Part shown: positions 1-5,815 of the stretch, piece by piece
Layout of the letters: each line of letters opens with the position of its first letter
Position numbering within the stretch: the first letter of the stretch is position 1
NCBI GenBank assembly: GCA_020741375.1
Contig: DYZF01000126.1
Location: 1 to 8,002, forward strand
DNA from: Tessaracoccus flavescens
GTDB taxonomy: Bacteria > Actinomycetota > Actinomycetes > Propionibacteriales > Propionibacteriaceae
Reading direction: 5' to 3'
Length of the DNA: 8,002 bases
Translations under genes and position numbers: made by a program
Notes under the pieces: generated by a model
Told to the model about the DNA's origin: nothing
Seen by the model: the letters and a program-made list of their open reading frames with translations, nothing else
The model's database searches: none

Positions 1-1193
1 GCTTGGGCATCGGCTCGGGCCTGCTGCTCACCGTCGTGGGTCTGTGCATCTTCTTGGCGTACGGGTCGACGGCGGTGGTCGCGCGTCACGTGGGGGCGGG
101 GCATCGACGGCGCGGGCTGGAGCTGGGCATCCAAGCGATGTGGCTCGCGGCAGCTCTGGGGGCGGTGTTGGCGCTGGTCATGTGGGTGTTCGCGCCGCAG
201 TTCTCACGCGCGCTGGGCGCGACTCCTGACGTCTTGCCATACGCCGTCGACTACCTGCGCTGGTCCGTGCCGGGGCTGCCCGGGATGCTGGTGATGCTGG
301 CGGCCACCGGGACGTTCCGCGGCGTGGCCGACGCGCGGACGCCGCTGGTGCTGTCGATCGCCGTGGCAGCGCTCAACTTGGTGCTCAACATCGGCTTCGT
401 GTTCGGCCTGCACATGGGGATCGCGGGTGCGGCGGTAGCGACGGCGCTCGCGGAGACGCTGCTGGGCTTGGCAGCGGTCGCGCTGGTGGCGCGTCGGGCC
501 GTTCCGTTGAGGGCGCGGCTGGCGCCGTCGTGGTCGGGGATGATGCTGAGCTTGAGCGTCGGCTTCCCACTGTGGCTGCGGACGGTGACGCTGCGGGCCG
601 CGCTTCTGGTGACGACGTATGTCGCGGCGAGCCAAGGGGCCGCGGCGCTGGCGGCGCACCACATCACGATGAACGTGTGGAACTTGCTGGCCTACGCGCT
701 CGACGCCTTGGCGATCGCTGGGCAGACGGTCATCGCGACATCGTTGGGTGCGAGCGATGTTGACGAGGCGCGGGCGTCGACGCGGCTGATGACCCGTTGG
801 TCGGTGGGCGCCGGGTTGGTATTGGGTCTGGTCGCGATCTTGGCCCGCTCTCCCATCGCGGCGTTCTTCAGCACGGACGCGGAGGTGCAGACCTACGTGA
901 CGTGGTTGCTGCTGATCGTGGGCATCACGTTGGGGTTGGCGGGGTTCGTCTACCTGCTCGACGGCGTCCTCATCGGCGCCGGCGACGGCGCCTACTTGGC
1001 GAAGGCGGGGCTGATCACGTTGGTGGTGTACGCGCCGCTGGCGCTGGCTGCGTTCATGCTGCCGTCGGGGCTCCCAGCGATGGTGTGGTTGTGGGTGGCG
1101 TTCACGGTCGGCTTCATGGGCGCCCGCGCGGTGACACTTGGGCTGCGCGCCCGCGGCGAGGCCTGGATGCGCGTCGGCGCCTCCGGTGATTGA
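1..1193 (+). CDS. MATE/DinF-family multidrug efflux transporter, 5'-truncated by window edge
   Basis: This is an inner-membrane cation-coupled antiporter of the MATE family, DinF-like branch, which exports drugs or metabolites. The open frame runs from the window edge. The TTG at position 3 is not a convincing start, because MATE proteins are about 440-460 residues long and only 396 are visible, so roughly the first helix is missing. Many hydrophobic helices are readable, for example at about visible residues 6-28, 45-64, 115-135, 140-163, 268-282, 300-318 and 335-353. Two pseudo-repeat signatures support the call: GTFRGVADARTPL (about 103-115) in the first half and DGVLIGAGDGAYLA (about 320-333) in the second, both at the places where DinF-type proteins carry 'RG..D..TP' and 'DG..IGAGD'. 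The substrate cannot be predicted. The TGA stop at 1191-1193 overlaps the start of a dispersed repeat that probably forms the 3' end of the transcript. Confidence 0.93.
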   Translation, partial: LGIGSGLLLTVVGLCIFLAYGSTAVVARHVGAGHRRRGLELGIQAMWLAAALGAVLALVMWVFAPQFSRALGATPDVLPYAVDYLRWSVPGLPGMLVMLAATGTFRGVADARTPLVLSIAVAALNLVLNIGFVFGLHMGIAGAAVATALAETLLGLAAVALVARRAVPLRARLAPSWSGMMLSLSVGFPLWLRTVTLRAALLVTTYVAASQGAAALAAHHITMNVWNLLAYALDALAIAGQTVIATSLGASDVDEARASTRLMTRWSVGAGLVLGLVAILARSPIAAFFSTDAEVQTYVTWLLLIVGITLGLAGFVYLLDGVLIGAGDGAYLAKAGLITLVVYAPLALAAFMLPSGLPAMVWLWVAFTVGFMGARAVTLGLRARGEAWMRVGASGD

Positions 1194-1380
1194 GTAGTTC
1201 GCGCGCGAAGCGCCGGGCGTATCGAAATCTCGTGGGCTGGTATGTCTGTGGACCGTGGTTGGGGCGAGCGTGGCGGGGATGGGGCCTTCTCGCCCAGGGG
1301 CTGTTCACGCGCTTATCGCGCGCGTGAACGCCCCAACGCCCGACCCACCGCGAAGGCCCCATCCCCGCCCCACTCTTGGC
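1192..1380 (+). repeat. Dispersed intergenic repeat, copy A (two-module, 189 nt)
   Basis: This element is repeated at 5861-6045 in the same orientation. By hand alignment the copies differ by about 12 substitutions and one 4-nt indel. Module 1 is a GAGTAG...CGCCGGGCGTATCGAAATCTCGTGGG segment. It resembles the 'TTGAGTAG...GTATCGAAA' repeats I know to be common between actinobacterial genes. Module 2 is a long two-tier inverted repeat (see 1275-1366). Copy A begins inside the stop codon of the MATE gene, so it sits immediately 3' of that gene. It is probably a non-coding 3' element or a non-autonomous mobile repeat. I see no terminal repeats typical of an insertion sequence. Confidence 0.85.
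1275..1366 (+). terminator. Two-tier hairpin in repeat copy A, probable terminator/3' structure
   Basis: The outer arms GGGGATGGGGCCTTC (1275-1289) and its exact complement (1352-1366) form 15 bp. The inner arms 1297-1312 and 1320-1334 pair over 15 bp with one bulged T at 1302, closing on a short TTATC-containing loop. About 17 unpaired nt (1335-1351) lie on the 3' side between the tiers. There is no U-tract after the stem, so intrinsic termination is inferred from the position 80 nt after the MATE stop and from actinobacterial terminators often lacking U-tracts. Confidence 0.6.
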
Positions 1381-1462
1381 CTGAGCGCTTGCGTCGTCGC
1401 GTTCCAAGGTCTGGCAGGGGAGGTGTCACGTTGAGGAGCGGTGAGCGTTTGGCCTAGTCCGG

Positions 1463-1468
1463 TAGCGT
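1463..1468 (+). promoter_or_regulatory. -10 box of a leaderless promoter for the PQQ dehydrogenase lipoprotein gene
   Basis: TAGCGT fits the actinobacterial TANNNT -10 consensus and lies 6 nt before the ATG at 1475, so transcription would start at or next to the start codon. No Shine-Dalgarno is present in the last 15 nt. No clear -35 hexamer is visible at the usual distance. Confidence 0.5.
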
Positions 1469-1474
1469 CGACCC

Positions 1475-2725
1475 ATGAGAAAGCTCGTCCCCGCAGCCCT
1501 CGCCAGCCTGACGTCACTGACTCTGCTCGCCGCGTGCAGCGGGCCGGAATCCGAGCCCACGACACCGACCTCAGCCCCGTCGACCTCCGCCGCCACACCG
1601 TCCCCGTCCCCCTCTACGGCCGAGTCTTCAGCGGATCCGACGCCGAGCGAAACCCAAGCATCGCCGTCGGAAACCGCCACCGACACCCCCGCCGCGGCCG
1701 ACCACGAGATCGACATCACCGCCCACGAAGAGTTCGACGAGCCCTGGGCCATGTCGTTCCTCCCCGGCACCGAGGCGCTGGTGATCACCGAGCGGCCCGG
1801 CACGATGAAGCTCCGCGACGCCGGCGGCGTGCGCGAGGTCACCGGAGTGCCGGAGGTCGCGGCCGGCGGCCAAGGCGGTCTCGGCGACATCATCCCCGGC
1901 CCCACGTTCGAGCAGGATGGCACCGTCTACCTCAGCTGGGTGGAAGCCGGCGACGGCGGCAAGGGCGCCGTCGTGGGCACCGCGACCCTCGACGTGGAAG
2001 CCGCCGCCCTCAGCAACGTCACCCCGATCTGGCAGCAGACGCCCAAAGTGAGCGGCAACGGTCACTTCTCCCATCGCCTCGCGATTCAGGGCGAGTACCT
2101 CTTCGTCAGCTCCGGCGACCGCCAGAAGATGGAGCCCGCCCAAGAGATGGACAACACGCTGGGCAAGATCCTGCGCCTCACCCTCGACGGCCAACCCGCC
2201 GCCGACAATCCCTTCCAAGAGGACTCCCCCGCCGCCCAGCAGTTCTACTCCATCGGCCACCGCAACGTGCTCGGGCTCGAGTTCGACGCCGACGGCCGCC
2301 TCTGGGGCATCGAGATGGGCCCCGAAGGCGGCGACGAGCTGAACCTCATCAAACCCGGCGCCAACTACGGCTGGCCGGCCGCGTCGAACGGCTCGCACTA
2401 CGGCGGCGGCGAAATCCCGGATCACACCGAGGGCGACGGCTTCGAAGCGCCCAAGGTGTGGTGGGGTCCGAAGACTGCTCCCGGCTCACTGATGATCTAC
2501 CAGGGCGACCTCTTCCCCGCGTGGAAGGGCGACGCGTTCGTCGGCGCCTTGGCCGGGCAGGCCCTGTTCCGCGTCGACCTCGACGGCGAAACCGCGGCCG
2601 AGGCGAAGAAGTGGGACATGGGGGCGCGTATCCGCGCGGTCGCCGAGTCACCCGACGGTGCCATCTGGGTTCTCGAAGACGGGACCGGAGGCCGATTGCT
2701 GGAGCTGCGTCCGGCCGTAGGCTGA
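1475..2725 (+). CDS. Secreted lipoprotein, soluble PQQ-dependent aldose/sorbosone dehydrogenase family (GSDH)
   Basis: This family of six-bladed beta-propeller enzymes oxidises aldose sugars with pyrroloquinoline quinone and Ca2+ on the outer face of the membrane. Residues 1-21 are a lipoprotein signal with lipobox LLAAC, so Cys21 is lipidated. A Ser/Thr/Pro-rich tether follows (about 23-75), then the propeller (about 80-413). Family landmarks are GNGHFSHRLAI with His197 at the catalytic-base position, SGDR (213-216), LGKILRL (229-235), GHRN with Arg263/Asn264, GGDELNLIKPGANYGWP (285-301), FPAWKGDAFVGALA (347-360) and ARIRAVAESPDGAIWVLED (384-402), where Arg385/Arg387 match PQQ-contact positions. 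Oddities are EMGPEGGDE in place of the usual E-H-G-P-R/x-G-G-D-E, and Leu266 where Gln is usual (RNVLGL for RNPQGL), so cofactor contacts may be changed. No pqq biosynthesis gene is visible here. The ATG is supported by the signal peptide starting at residue 1 and by the -10 box just upstream. Confidence 0.88.
   Translation: MRKLVPAALASLTSLTLLAACSGPESEPTTPTSAPSTSAATPSPSPSTAESSADPTPSETQASPSETATDTPAAADHEIDITAHEEFDEPWAMSFLPGTEALVITERPGTMKLRDAGGVREVTGVPEVAAGGQGGLGDIIPGPTFEQDGTVYLSWVEAGDGGKGAVVGTATLDVEAAALSNVTPIWQQTPKVSGNGHFSHRLAIQGEYLFVSSGDRQKMEPAQEMDNTLGKILRLTLDGQPAADNPFQEDSPAAQQFYSIGHRNVLGLEFDADGRLWGIEMGPEGGDELNLIKPGANYGWPAASNGSHYGGGEIPDHTEGDGFEAPKVWWGPKTAPGSLMIYQGDLFPAWKGDAFVGALAGQALFRVDLDGETAAEAKKWDMGARIRAVAESPDGAIWVLEDGTGGRLLELRPAVG
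2718..2723 (+). promoter_or_regulatory. Internal leaderless -10 box for the gene at 2731
   Basis: TAGGCT (TANNNT) ends 7 nt before the ATG at 2731 and overlaps the last codons and stop of the dehydrogenase gene. A possible -35, TTGCTG at 2696-2701, lies 16 nt upstream. This suggests that the downstream gene can be transcribed on its own despite the 5-nt intergenic gap. Confidence 0.42.
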
Positions 2726-2730
2726 ATGCC

Positions 2731-3546
2731 ATGAACCACATCCTTGGAGCCGCGCACTTCGATTCAACCGGCGTCGAGTACAGCCGCCCCCGCCCGTCGC
2801 TGCCGCTGGCCGTTGCCCGCGCCGCCGCGTGGGGTGGGCTGACCCTGATCGATCCGAACAAGCAGTCGGGTTGGCGCAAGCACGCCTACTGGTTGACGAT
2901 GGCGGGCGTGACGGCGTGGGAGATCACCGCGGGGTCCGACGATGTGCTGCCAGAGACGAAGGCCGGCGTGGCCGTCGGCCTAGCCGGCGCAACGTACGGC
3001 GCTCAAGATCTTCTGACGAAGTCGGACGCGTGGTCGATGCGGTTGGTGGAGAAGGTCGACAAGCGCAACCCTCGCGTTTGGCTCGCGCTGATCGCGGCCG
3101 CGACCTCGCTGGGCATGTCCCTCCTCGATCGGAAGGCCTCCGGCCTAGTGTCCTCCGACGTGATCGACGGCGGCACCCCCTTGGAGCTGTCAGACCACGT
3201 CCGCGGCCTGCTCACCAGCCTGTTCGACGGCATCGACGGCTACGGCTCGGACGAGCTGCGCGCCCAAATGGAGCACACGCTGATGGTGGAGGACGGCGAT
3301 TCGCTGTACTTCGTACCCGACGGCGACGCCCCACTCGCGCTCATCCAGGATTACGTGTTCCCGGTCCGGGCGGAGTTTGAGCGCGACGACCGCACGCACA
3401 TCGTCGAGTTGATCGTCGAGGACGGGCGGCTGGGTTCGCTGAACCACTACACCGAGCCCAGCTGGGAGATCGGCGAGGACGAGCCCGATTGGTCGCTCCC
3501 AGCCTCGGACGAACTCACCGTTGTGGTGGGCACCACAGAGGCTTAG
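2731..3546 (+). CDS. Unrecognised protein with 2-3 hydrophobic segments and an acidic C-terminal domain
   Basis: I do not recognise this 271-residue protein. The reading frame is open far upstream, but the start at 2731 is preferred: it lies 5 nt after the dehydrogenase stop, follows a -10-like TAGGCT, and gives a non-overlapping gene. The N-terminal half has moderately hydrophobic segments at about 53-66, 77-92 and 116-132, consistent with a small membrane anchor or membrane-associated helices. Between them is basic KSDAWSMRLVEKVDKRNPRVW. The C-terminal half (about 140-271) is soluble and acidic, with alternating beta-like stretches (SLYFVPDGDAPLALIQDYVFPV, HIVELIVEDGRLGSLNHYTEP), and probably lies in the cytoplasm. 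No catalytic motif is evident. Its stop codon overlaps the stop of the opposite gene by 4 nt. It could share a transcript with the dehydrogenase, but no functional link can be claimed. Confidence 0.8.
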   Translation: MNHILGAAHFDSTGVEYSRPRPSLPLAVARAAAWGGLTLIDPNKQSGWRKHAYWLTMAGVTAWEITAGSDDVLPETKAGVAVGLAGATYGAQDLLTKSDAWSMRLVEKVDKRNPRVWLALIAAATSLGMSLLDRKASGLVSSDVIDGGTPLELSDHVRGLLTSLFDGIDGYGSDELRAQMEHTLMVEDGDSLYFVPDGDAPLALIQDYVFPVRAEFERDDRTHIVELIVEDGRLGSLNHYTEPSWEIGEDEPDWSLPASDELTVVVGTTEA

Positions 3547-4355
3547 AAGCCCACCTGCCGCGACATGCGCTCCACGGCATCCTTCGCCGACCTCAAGTCC
3601 GCGTTGGTGAACTCGCGGTAGCGCTTGATTGCGTGGATCTTGCGCCCTGCTCGCAACTCCTTCAGCACCTCTTCGCGCTCCAAGTAGCCGAGCGCGCGCA
3701 CCGGCTGCGGCGGCGCCACTGGCTGCCGCGTCTGGTTCTTCGCGATCTGCGGGTAGATCACCCAGATCCACAGCGCCATCAGCGGGATTAGCAGACCTAG
3801 ACGGGCGCCGGTCACGGCGCTCACGCCGATGGCGGCCAAGAGCATCCACCACTGCGCGTACCACGGCGTCTGCGGCGGGGTGGCCCGAGGTTCGTCGCCC
3901 GTCCCGGCGTAGGGGACGGGTTGGTAGGCGCCGGTGTCGTAGGGGCTGGGCGCGTACGGCGCCGGGCCATAGGGGTTGGCTGCATCGTAGGAATCCTGGG
4001 CGCCATACGGGTTGGCCGCGTCATACGGCGAGGTGCCGTAGGGGTTGTTCCCATACTGCGCCGGGTAGGGGCCTTCGGGTTGGTACGGGCTGGGTGCGGA
4101 GTAGGGCGTCGGCGTCGGGTACGACGGTGATCCGGCTTGCGGCTGCACCGGCGACGGCCCCGCGGGCATCGGCTTCGGGCTGGGCAGATCGTTGAACAGG
4201 GCGAGCAGGTCTGTGCGGGTGCGAGCCTCCAGCGCCTTCGACATCCGGTCGTCGAACTCCAGCGAATCGAGCCGCCCCGTCGACAAGTGCTCGCGCAGGT
4301 ACGAGATCGCTTCGTCGCGCTCGCGATCACCGATGCGCAGGTTGTCCGACTCCAT
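3543..4355 (-). CDS. DUF1707 membrane protein with Pro/Tyr-rich linker and L7/L12-C-terminal-like tail
   Basis: This is a 270-residue protein. Residues 5-57 are a clear DUF1707 (SHOCT-like) domain: LRIGDRERDEAISYLREHL, then GRLDSLEFDDRMSKALEARTRTDLLALFNDLP. Residues 58-165 form a low-complexity Pro/Tyr/Ala linker with NPYG, SPYD and DAANPYG units. Two copies of YDAANPYG are encoded 36 nt apart (3966-3989, 4002-4025) and differ only at synonymous third positions, which supports real coding. Two membrane segments follow (about 168-183 and 186-202). The cytosolic tail (about 228-266) has GRKIHAIKRYREFTNADLRSAKDAVE, which resembles the ribosomal L7/L12 C-terminal domain pattern K-I-x-x-I-K-x-x-R-E-x-T-x-x-x-L-x-x-A-K-x-x-V. 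DUF1707 proteins are common in actinobacteria and generally uncharacterised, so the role here is unknown. The start ATG has no Shine-Dalgarno but has a -10-like box 6 nt upstream. Confidence 0.9.
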   Translation of the reverse strand: MESDNLRIGDRERDEAISYLREHLSTGRLDSLEFDDRMSKALEARTRTDLLALFNDLPSPKPMPAGPSPVQPQAGSPSYPTPTPYSAPSPYQPEGPYPAQYGNNPYGTSPYDAANPYGAQDSYDAANPYGPAPYAPSPYDTGAYQPVPYAGTGDEPRATPPQTPWYAQWWMLLAAIGVSAVTGARLGLLIPLMALWIWVIYPQIAKNQTRQPVAPPQPVRALGYLEREEVLKELRAGRKIHAIKRYREFTNADLRSAKDAVERMSRQVGF

Positions 4356-4361
4356 GAGTCA

Positions 4362-4367
4362 AAGTTA
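4362..4367 (-). promoter_or_regulatory. -10 box of a leaderless promoter for the DUF1707 gene
   Basis: On the minus strand TAACTT (TANNNT) lies 6 nt before the ATG at 4355, the same geometry as before three + strand genes in the window. The 40-nt gap to the upstream minus-strand gene otherwise contains no ribosome-binding site. No convincing -35 is visible. Confidence 0.48.
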
Positions 4368-4395
4368 CCAGCGGGGCGACGCGCTGGGCAGGGAG

Positions 4396-4977
4396 CTAGC
4401 CGTCGGTGGTGGCTCCGTCGGCGACATCGCGCACCACCTCCGGCCGCGACCGTGACGCCCCCTCGAAGATCTCGTTGATCTGCTCGCGGGCAGATTCCAT
4501 GGCCTCCGGGCTGGGGAGCCGCTCCCACGTGACGTTGATCGGCGTCCCCGACTTGTTCGACGACTGCGCCGCGGCCTGCAGGCGGGTGCCGTCGTCGAGC
4601 CGCCATCGGAACACCGGCATCTTCGCGTCGAGGTTCTGCCCTTGCGGTTGGCCGTGTCGGGCGCTGATCTCGAGCTGGACGCGGATGAGCGCCTCGATGG
4701 GTCCGTCGTCGAGGGTGGCGGTGCGGGCGACGGCGAACGTCCCGTCGGCGCGCTGCCCCGGCAACCGGCCCTTGCAGGCCTGCTCGAAGTCGACGGTGAT
4801 GCCTTGCGCCCACCATGGATCGACGCCGTGCTCGTCGACGAGGAGTCTCGCGATCTCGCTGTGGCTGAGCTCCACGCCTCCGGCGTCGGTGAGGAGGGCG
4901 CGCCATTGTTCGTGGTCGCGGCCGGTGGCGGCGCGCATCGCGTCGGGGCCCATGTTGTTCTCGAGCCTGCGGACCAT
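4396..4977 (-). CDS. DUF4287/SRPBCC-like small cytosolic protein
   Basis: This is a 193-residue soluble protein. The N-terminal part (about 18-70) has GRDHEQWRALLTDAGG, then LSHSEIARLLVDEHGVDPWWAQGITVDFEQACKGR. This is the pattern of the DUF4287-like helical module found in actinobacterial SRPBCC/Hsp90-activator-like (AHSA1-type) proteins. The C-terminal part (about 77-172) looks like a short START/SRPBCC fold: ADGTFAVARTATLD, MPVFRWRLDDGTRL, and the ending INVTWERLPSPEAMESAREQINEIF, where this family has its 'H/W-E-K/R-L-P' strand and final helix. Ligand and partner are unknown. The frame is open much further upstream, antisense to pdxH, but the ATG at 4977 is chosen because AGGAGG lies 4 nt before it. 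The gene is divergent from pdxH. The assignment rests on remembered motif patterns, so the family is less certain than the gene. Confidence 0.72.
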   Translation of the reverse strand: MVRRLENNMGPDAMRAATGRDHEQWRALLTDAGGVELSHSEIARLLVDEHGVDPWWAQGITVDFEQACKGRLPGQRADGTFAVARTATLDDGPIEALIRVQLEISARHGQPQGQNLDAKMPVFRWRLDDGTRLQAAAQSSNKSGTPINVTWERLPSPEAMESAREQINEIFEGASRSRPEVVRDVADGATTDG

Positions 4978-4981
4978 CGGA

Positions 4982-4987
4982 CCTCCT
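4982..4987 (-). promoter_or_regulatory. Shine-Dalgarno deciding the start of the DUF4287-like gene
   Basis: The minus strand reads AGGAGG, then TCCG, then ATG. The perfect Shine-Dalgarno with short spacing fixes the start at 4977. It also contrasts with the four leaderless-looking starts elsewhere in the window. Confidence 0.75.
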
Positions 4988-5036
4988 GACCTCACACCCC
5001 GCCCTTCCAGGCCGGGCACCTCGCGGTTGCCGCAAC

Positions 5037-5095
5037 GATATCCATGTAGACAGCGACTCCTGCCACATATGGCAGGAGTGGCCGCCATGGATATC
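5037..5095. promoter_or_regulatory. Nested palindrome in the divergent pdxH promoter region (candidate operator or hairpin)
   Basis: Outer arms GATATCCATG (5037-5046) and CATGGATATC (5086-5095) are exact 10-nt complements. Inside them, ACTCCTGCCA (5056-5065) and TGGCAGGAGT (5070-5079) are exact 10-nt complements around a 4-nt CATA centre. The spacers between tiers are unequal (9 and 6 nt). The half-site TGGCAGG recurs at 5107-5113, nearer to pdxH. The element lies about 40 nt from the pdxH start and 60 nt from the minus-strand start, so an operator for a dimeric regulator of one or both genes is plausible. Which regulator is unknown. Confidence 0.55.
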
Positions 5096-5123
5096 CCGAC
5101 GCGAACTGGCAGGGGCGACGGCG

Positions 5124-5129
5124 TAGCCT
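5124..5129 (+). promoter_or_regulatory. pdxH: -10 box of a leaderless promoter for pdxH
   Basis: TAGCCT (TANNNT) ends 7 nt before the ATG at 5137. The intervening CAGGGGC is only a weak Shine-Dalgarno candidate. The half-site TGGCAGG at 5107-5113 would fall between -35 and -10. Confidence 0.48.
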
Positions 5130-5136
5130 CAGGGGC

Positions 5137-5766
5137 ATGGCGAACCTGCACGACATCCGACGCGATTACACCGGCGACGAGATTCCTCTCCTCGATGAGC
5201 CCTGGCGGTTGTTCGACAGGTGGGTTGACGACGCCGTCGCCAGCGGCGAAGCCGAACCGACGGCGATGACGCTCGCCACCGTCGACGCTGAGGGCCAGCC
5301 GCACGCGCGGATCGTGCTGCTGAAGGAGGCGTCGCCGAGAGGCTTGGTGTTCTTCACCAACTACATCTCCGCCAAGGGGCAGGAGATAGCGGCCAACGTG
5401 AAGGTCTCGGCTTCGTTCTGGTGGCCGACGCTGATGCGGCAGATCCGCGCGACCGGTACGGCTTACCGGATCCCGCAGGCCGAGTCGGAGGCTTATTTCG
5501 CGACGCGGCCGCGGGCCAGCCAGATCGGGGCGTGGGCGTCGGCGCAGTCGTCGCCGCTGGGGTCGCGGCAGCAGCTGGTGGAGGCGGAGGCCGAGATGGA
5601 GCGGCGCTTCGAGGGCCAGGACGTGCCGTGCCCGCCGGGTTGGGGCGGCTACCGGATCGACGTGGCGCGGATCGAGTTCTGGCAGGGGATGCCGAGCCGG
5701 CTCCACGATCGCGTGGTGTATCACCGCCACGGCAGCGGGTGGCGCACGCACCGACTCCAGCCCTGA
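5137..5766 (+). CDS. pdxH: Pyridoxamine/pyridoxine 5'-phosphate oxidase
   Basis: PdxH is a cytosolic FMN-dependent homodimer. It oxidises pyridoxine or pyridoxamine 5'-phosphate with O2 to pyridoxal 5'-phosphate, the last step of PLP synthesis or salvage. The 209-residue length is complete for the family. Motifs in order are ARIVLLK (57-63), FFTNYISAKG (72-81), RQIRATG (101-107), YFATRPRASQIGAWASAQS (120-138), WGGYRIDVARIEFWQG (169-184), SRLHDR (187-192) and the C-terminal RLQP. Residues that contact PLP in E. coli PdxH (Lys72, Tyr129, Arg133, Ser137, Arg197, His199) all have identical counterparts at a constant offset of 9 (Lys63, Tyr120, Arg124, Ser128, Arg188, His190), so the enzyme should be active. 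No pdxS/pdxT genes are adjacent, so it is probably a single-gene transcription unit. It is followed by repeat elements and converges on clpB. Confidence 0.97.
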   Translation: MANLHDIRRDYTGDEIPLLDEPWRLFDRWVDDAVASGEAEPTAMTLATVDAEGQPHARIVLLKEASPRGLVFFTNYISAKGQEIAANVKVSASFWWPTLMRQIRATGTAYRIPQAESEAYFATRPRASQIGAWASAQSSPLGSRQQLVEAEAEMERRFEGQDVPCPPGWGGYRIDVARIEFWQGMPSRLHDRVVYHRHGSGWRTHRLQP

Positions 5767-5815
5767 TCACTCCCTGAGCAGCGCGCGCAGCGTGCTGACG
5801 AAGGGCCCTTCCGTT

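Noticed and set aside
1192..1380. CRISPR array or insertion sequence
   Set aside because: There are only two full copies, 4.5 kb apart, with no spacers, no transposase and no terminal inverted repeats at the element limits.
1628..2425. 265-aa minus-strand ORF inside the dehydrogenase gene
   Set aside because: It is an Ala/Gly/Val-rich shadow of a strong, motif-bearing + strand gene.
1441..2730. Upstream extension of the 2731-3546 frame to 701 aa
   Set aside because: It is an Arg/His/Pro-rich shadow of the PQQ dehydrogenase gene in another frame. The last in-frame ATG after the dehydrogenase stop is the better start.
4406..5269. 287-aa + strand ORF opposite the DUF4287-like gene and running into pdxH
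   Set aside because: It has shadow-frame composition and overlaps two supported genes.
4978..5751. Upstream extension of the minus-strand DUF4287-like frame to 451 aa
   Set aside because: The extension is antisense to pdxH, of low-complexity composition, and crosses the palindrome. AGGAGG fixes the start at 4977.
5800..5811. GAAGGGCCCTTC as a terminator hairpin for pdxH
   Set aside because: It is a perfect palindrome with no loop and no U-tract. A folded hairpin would keep only about 4 bp.
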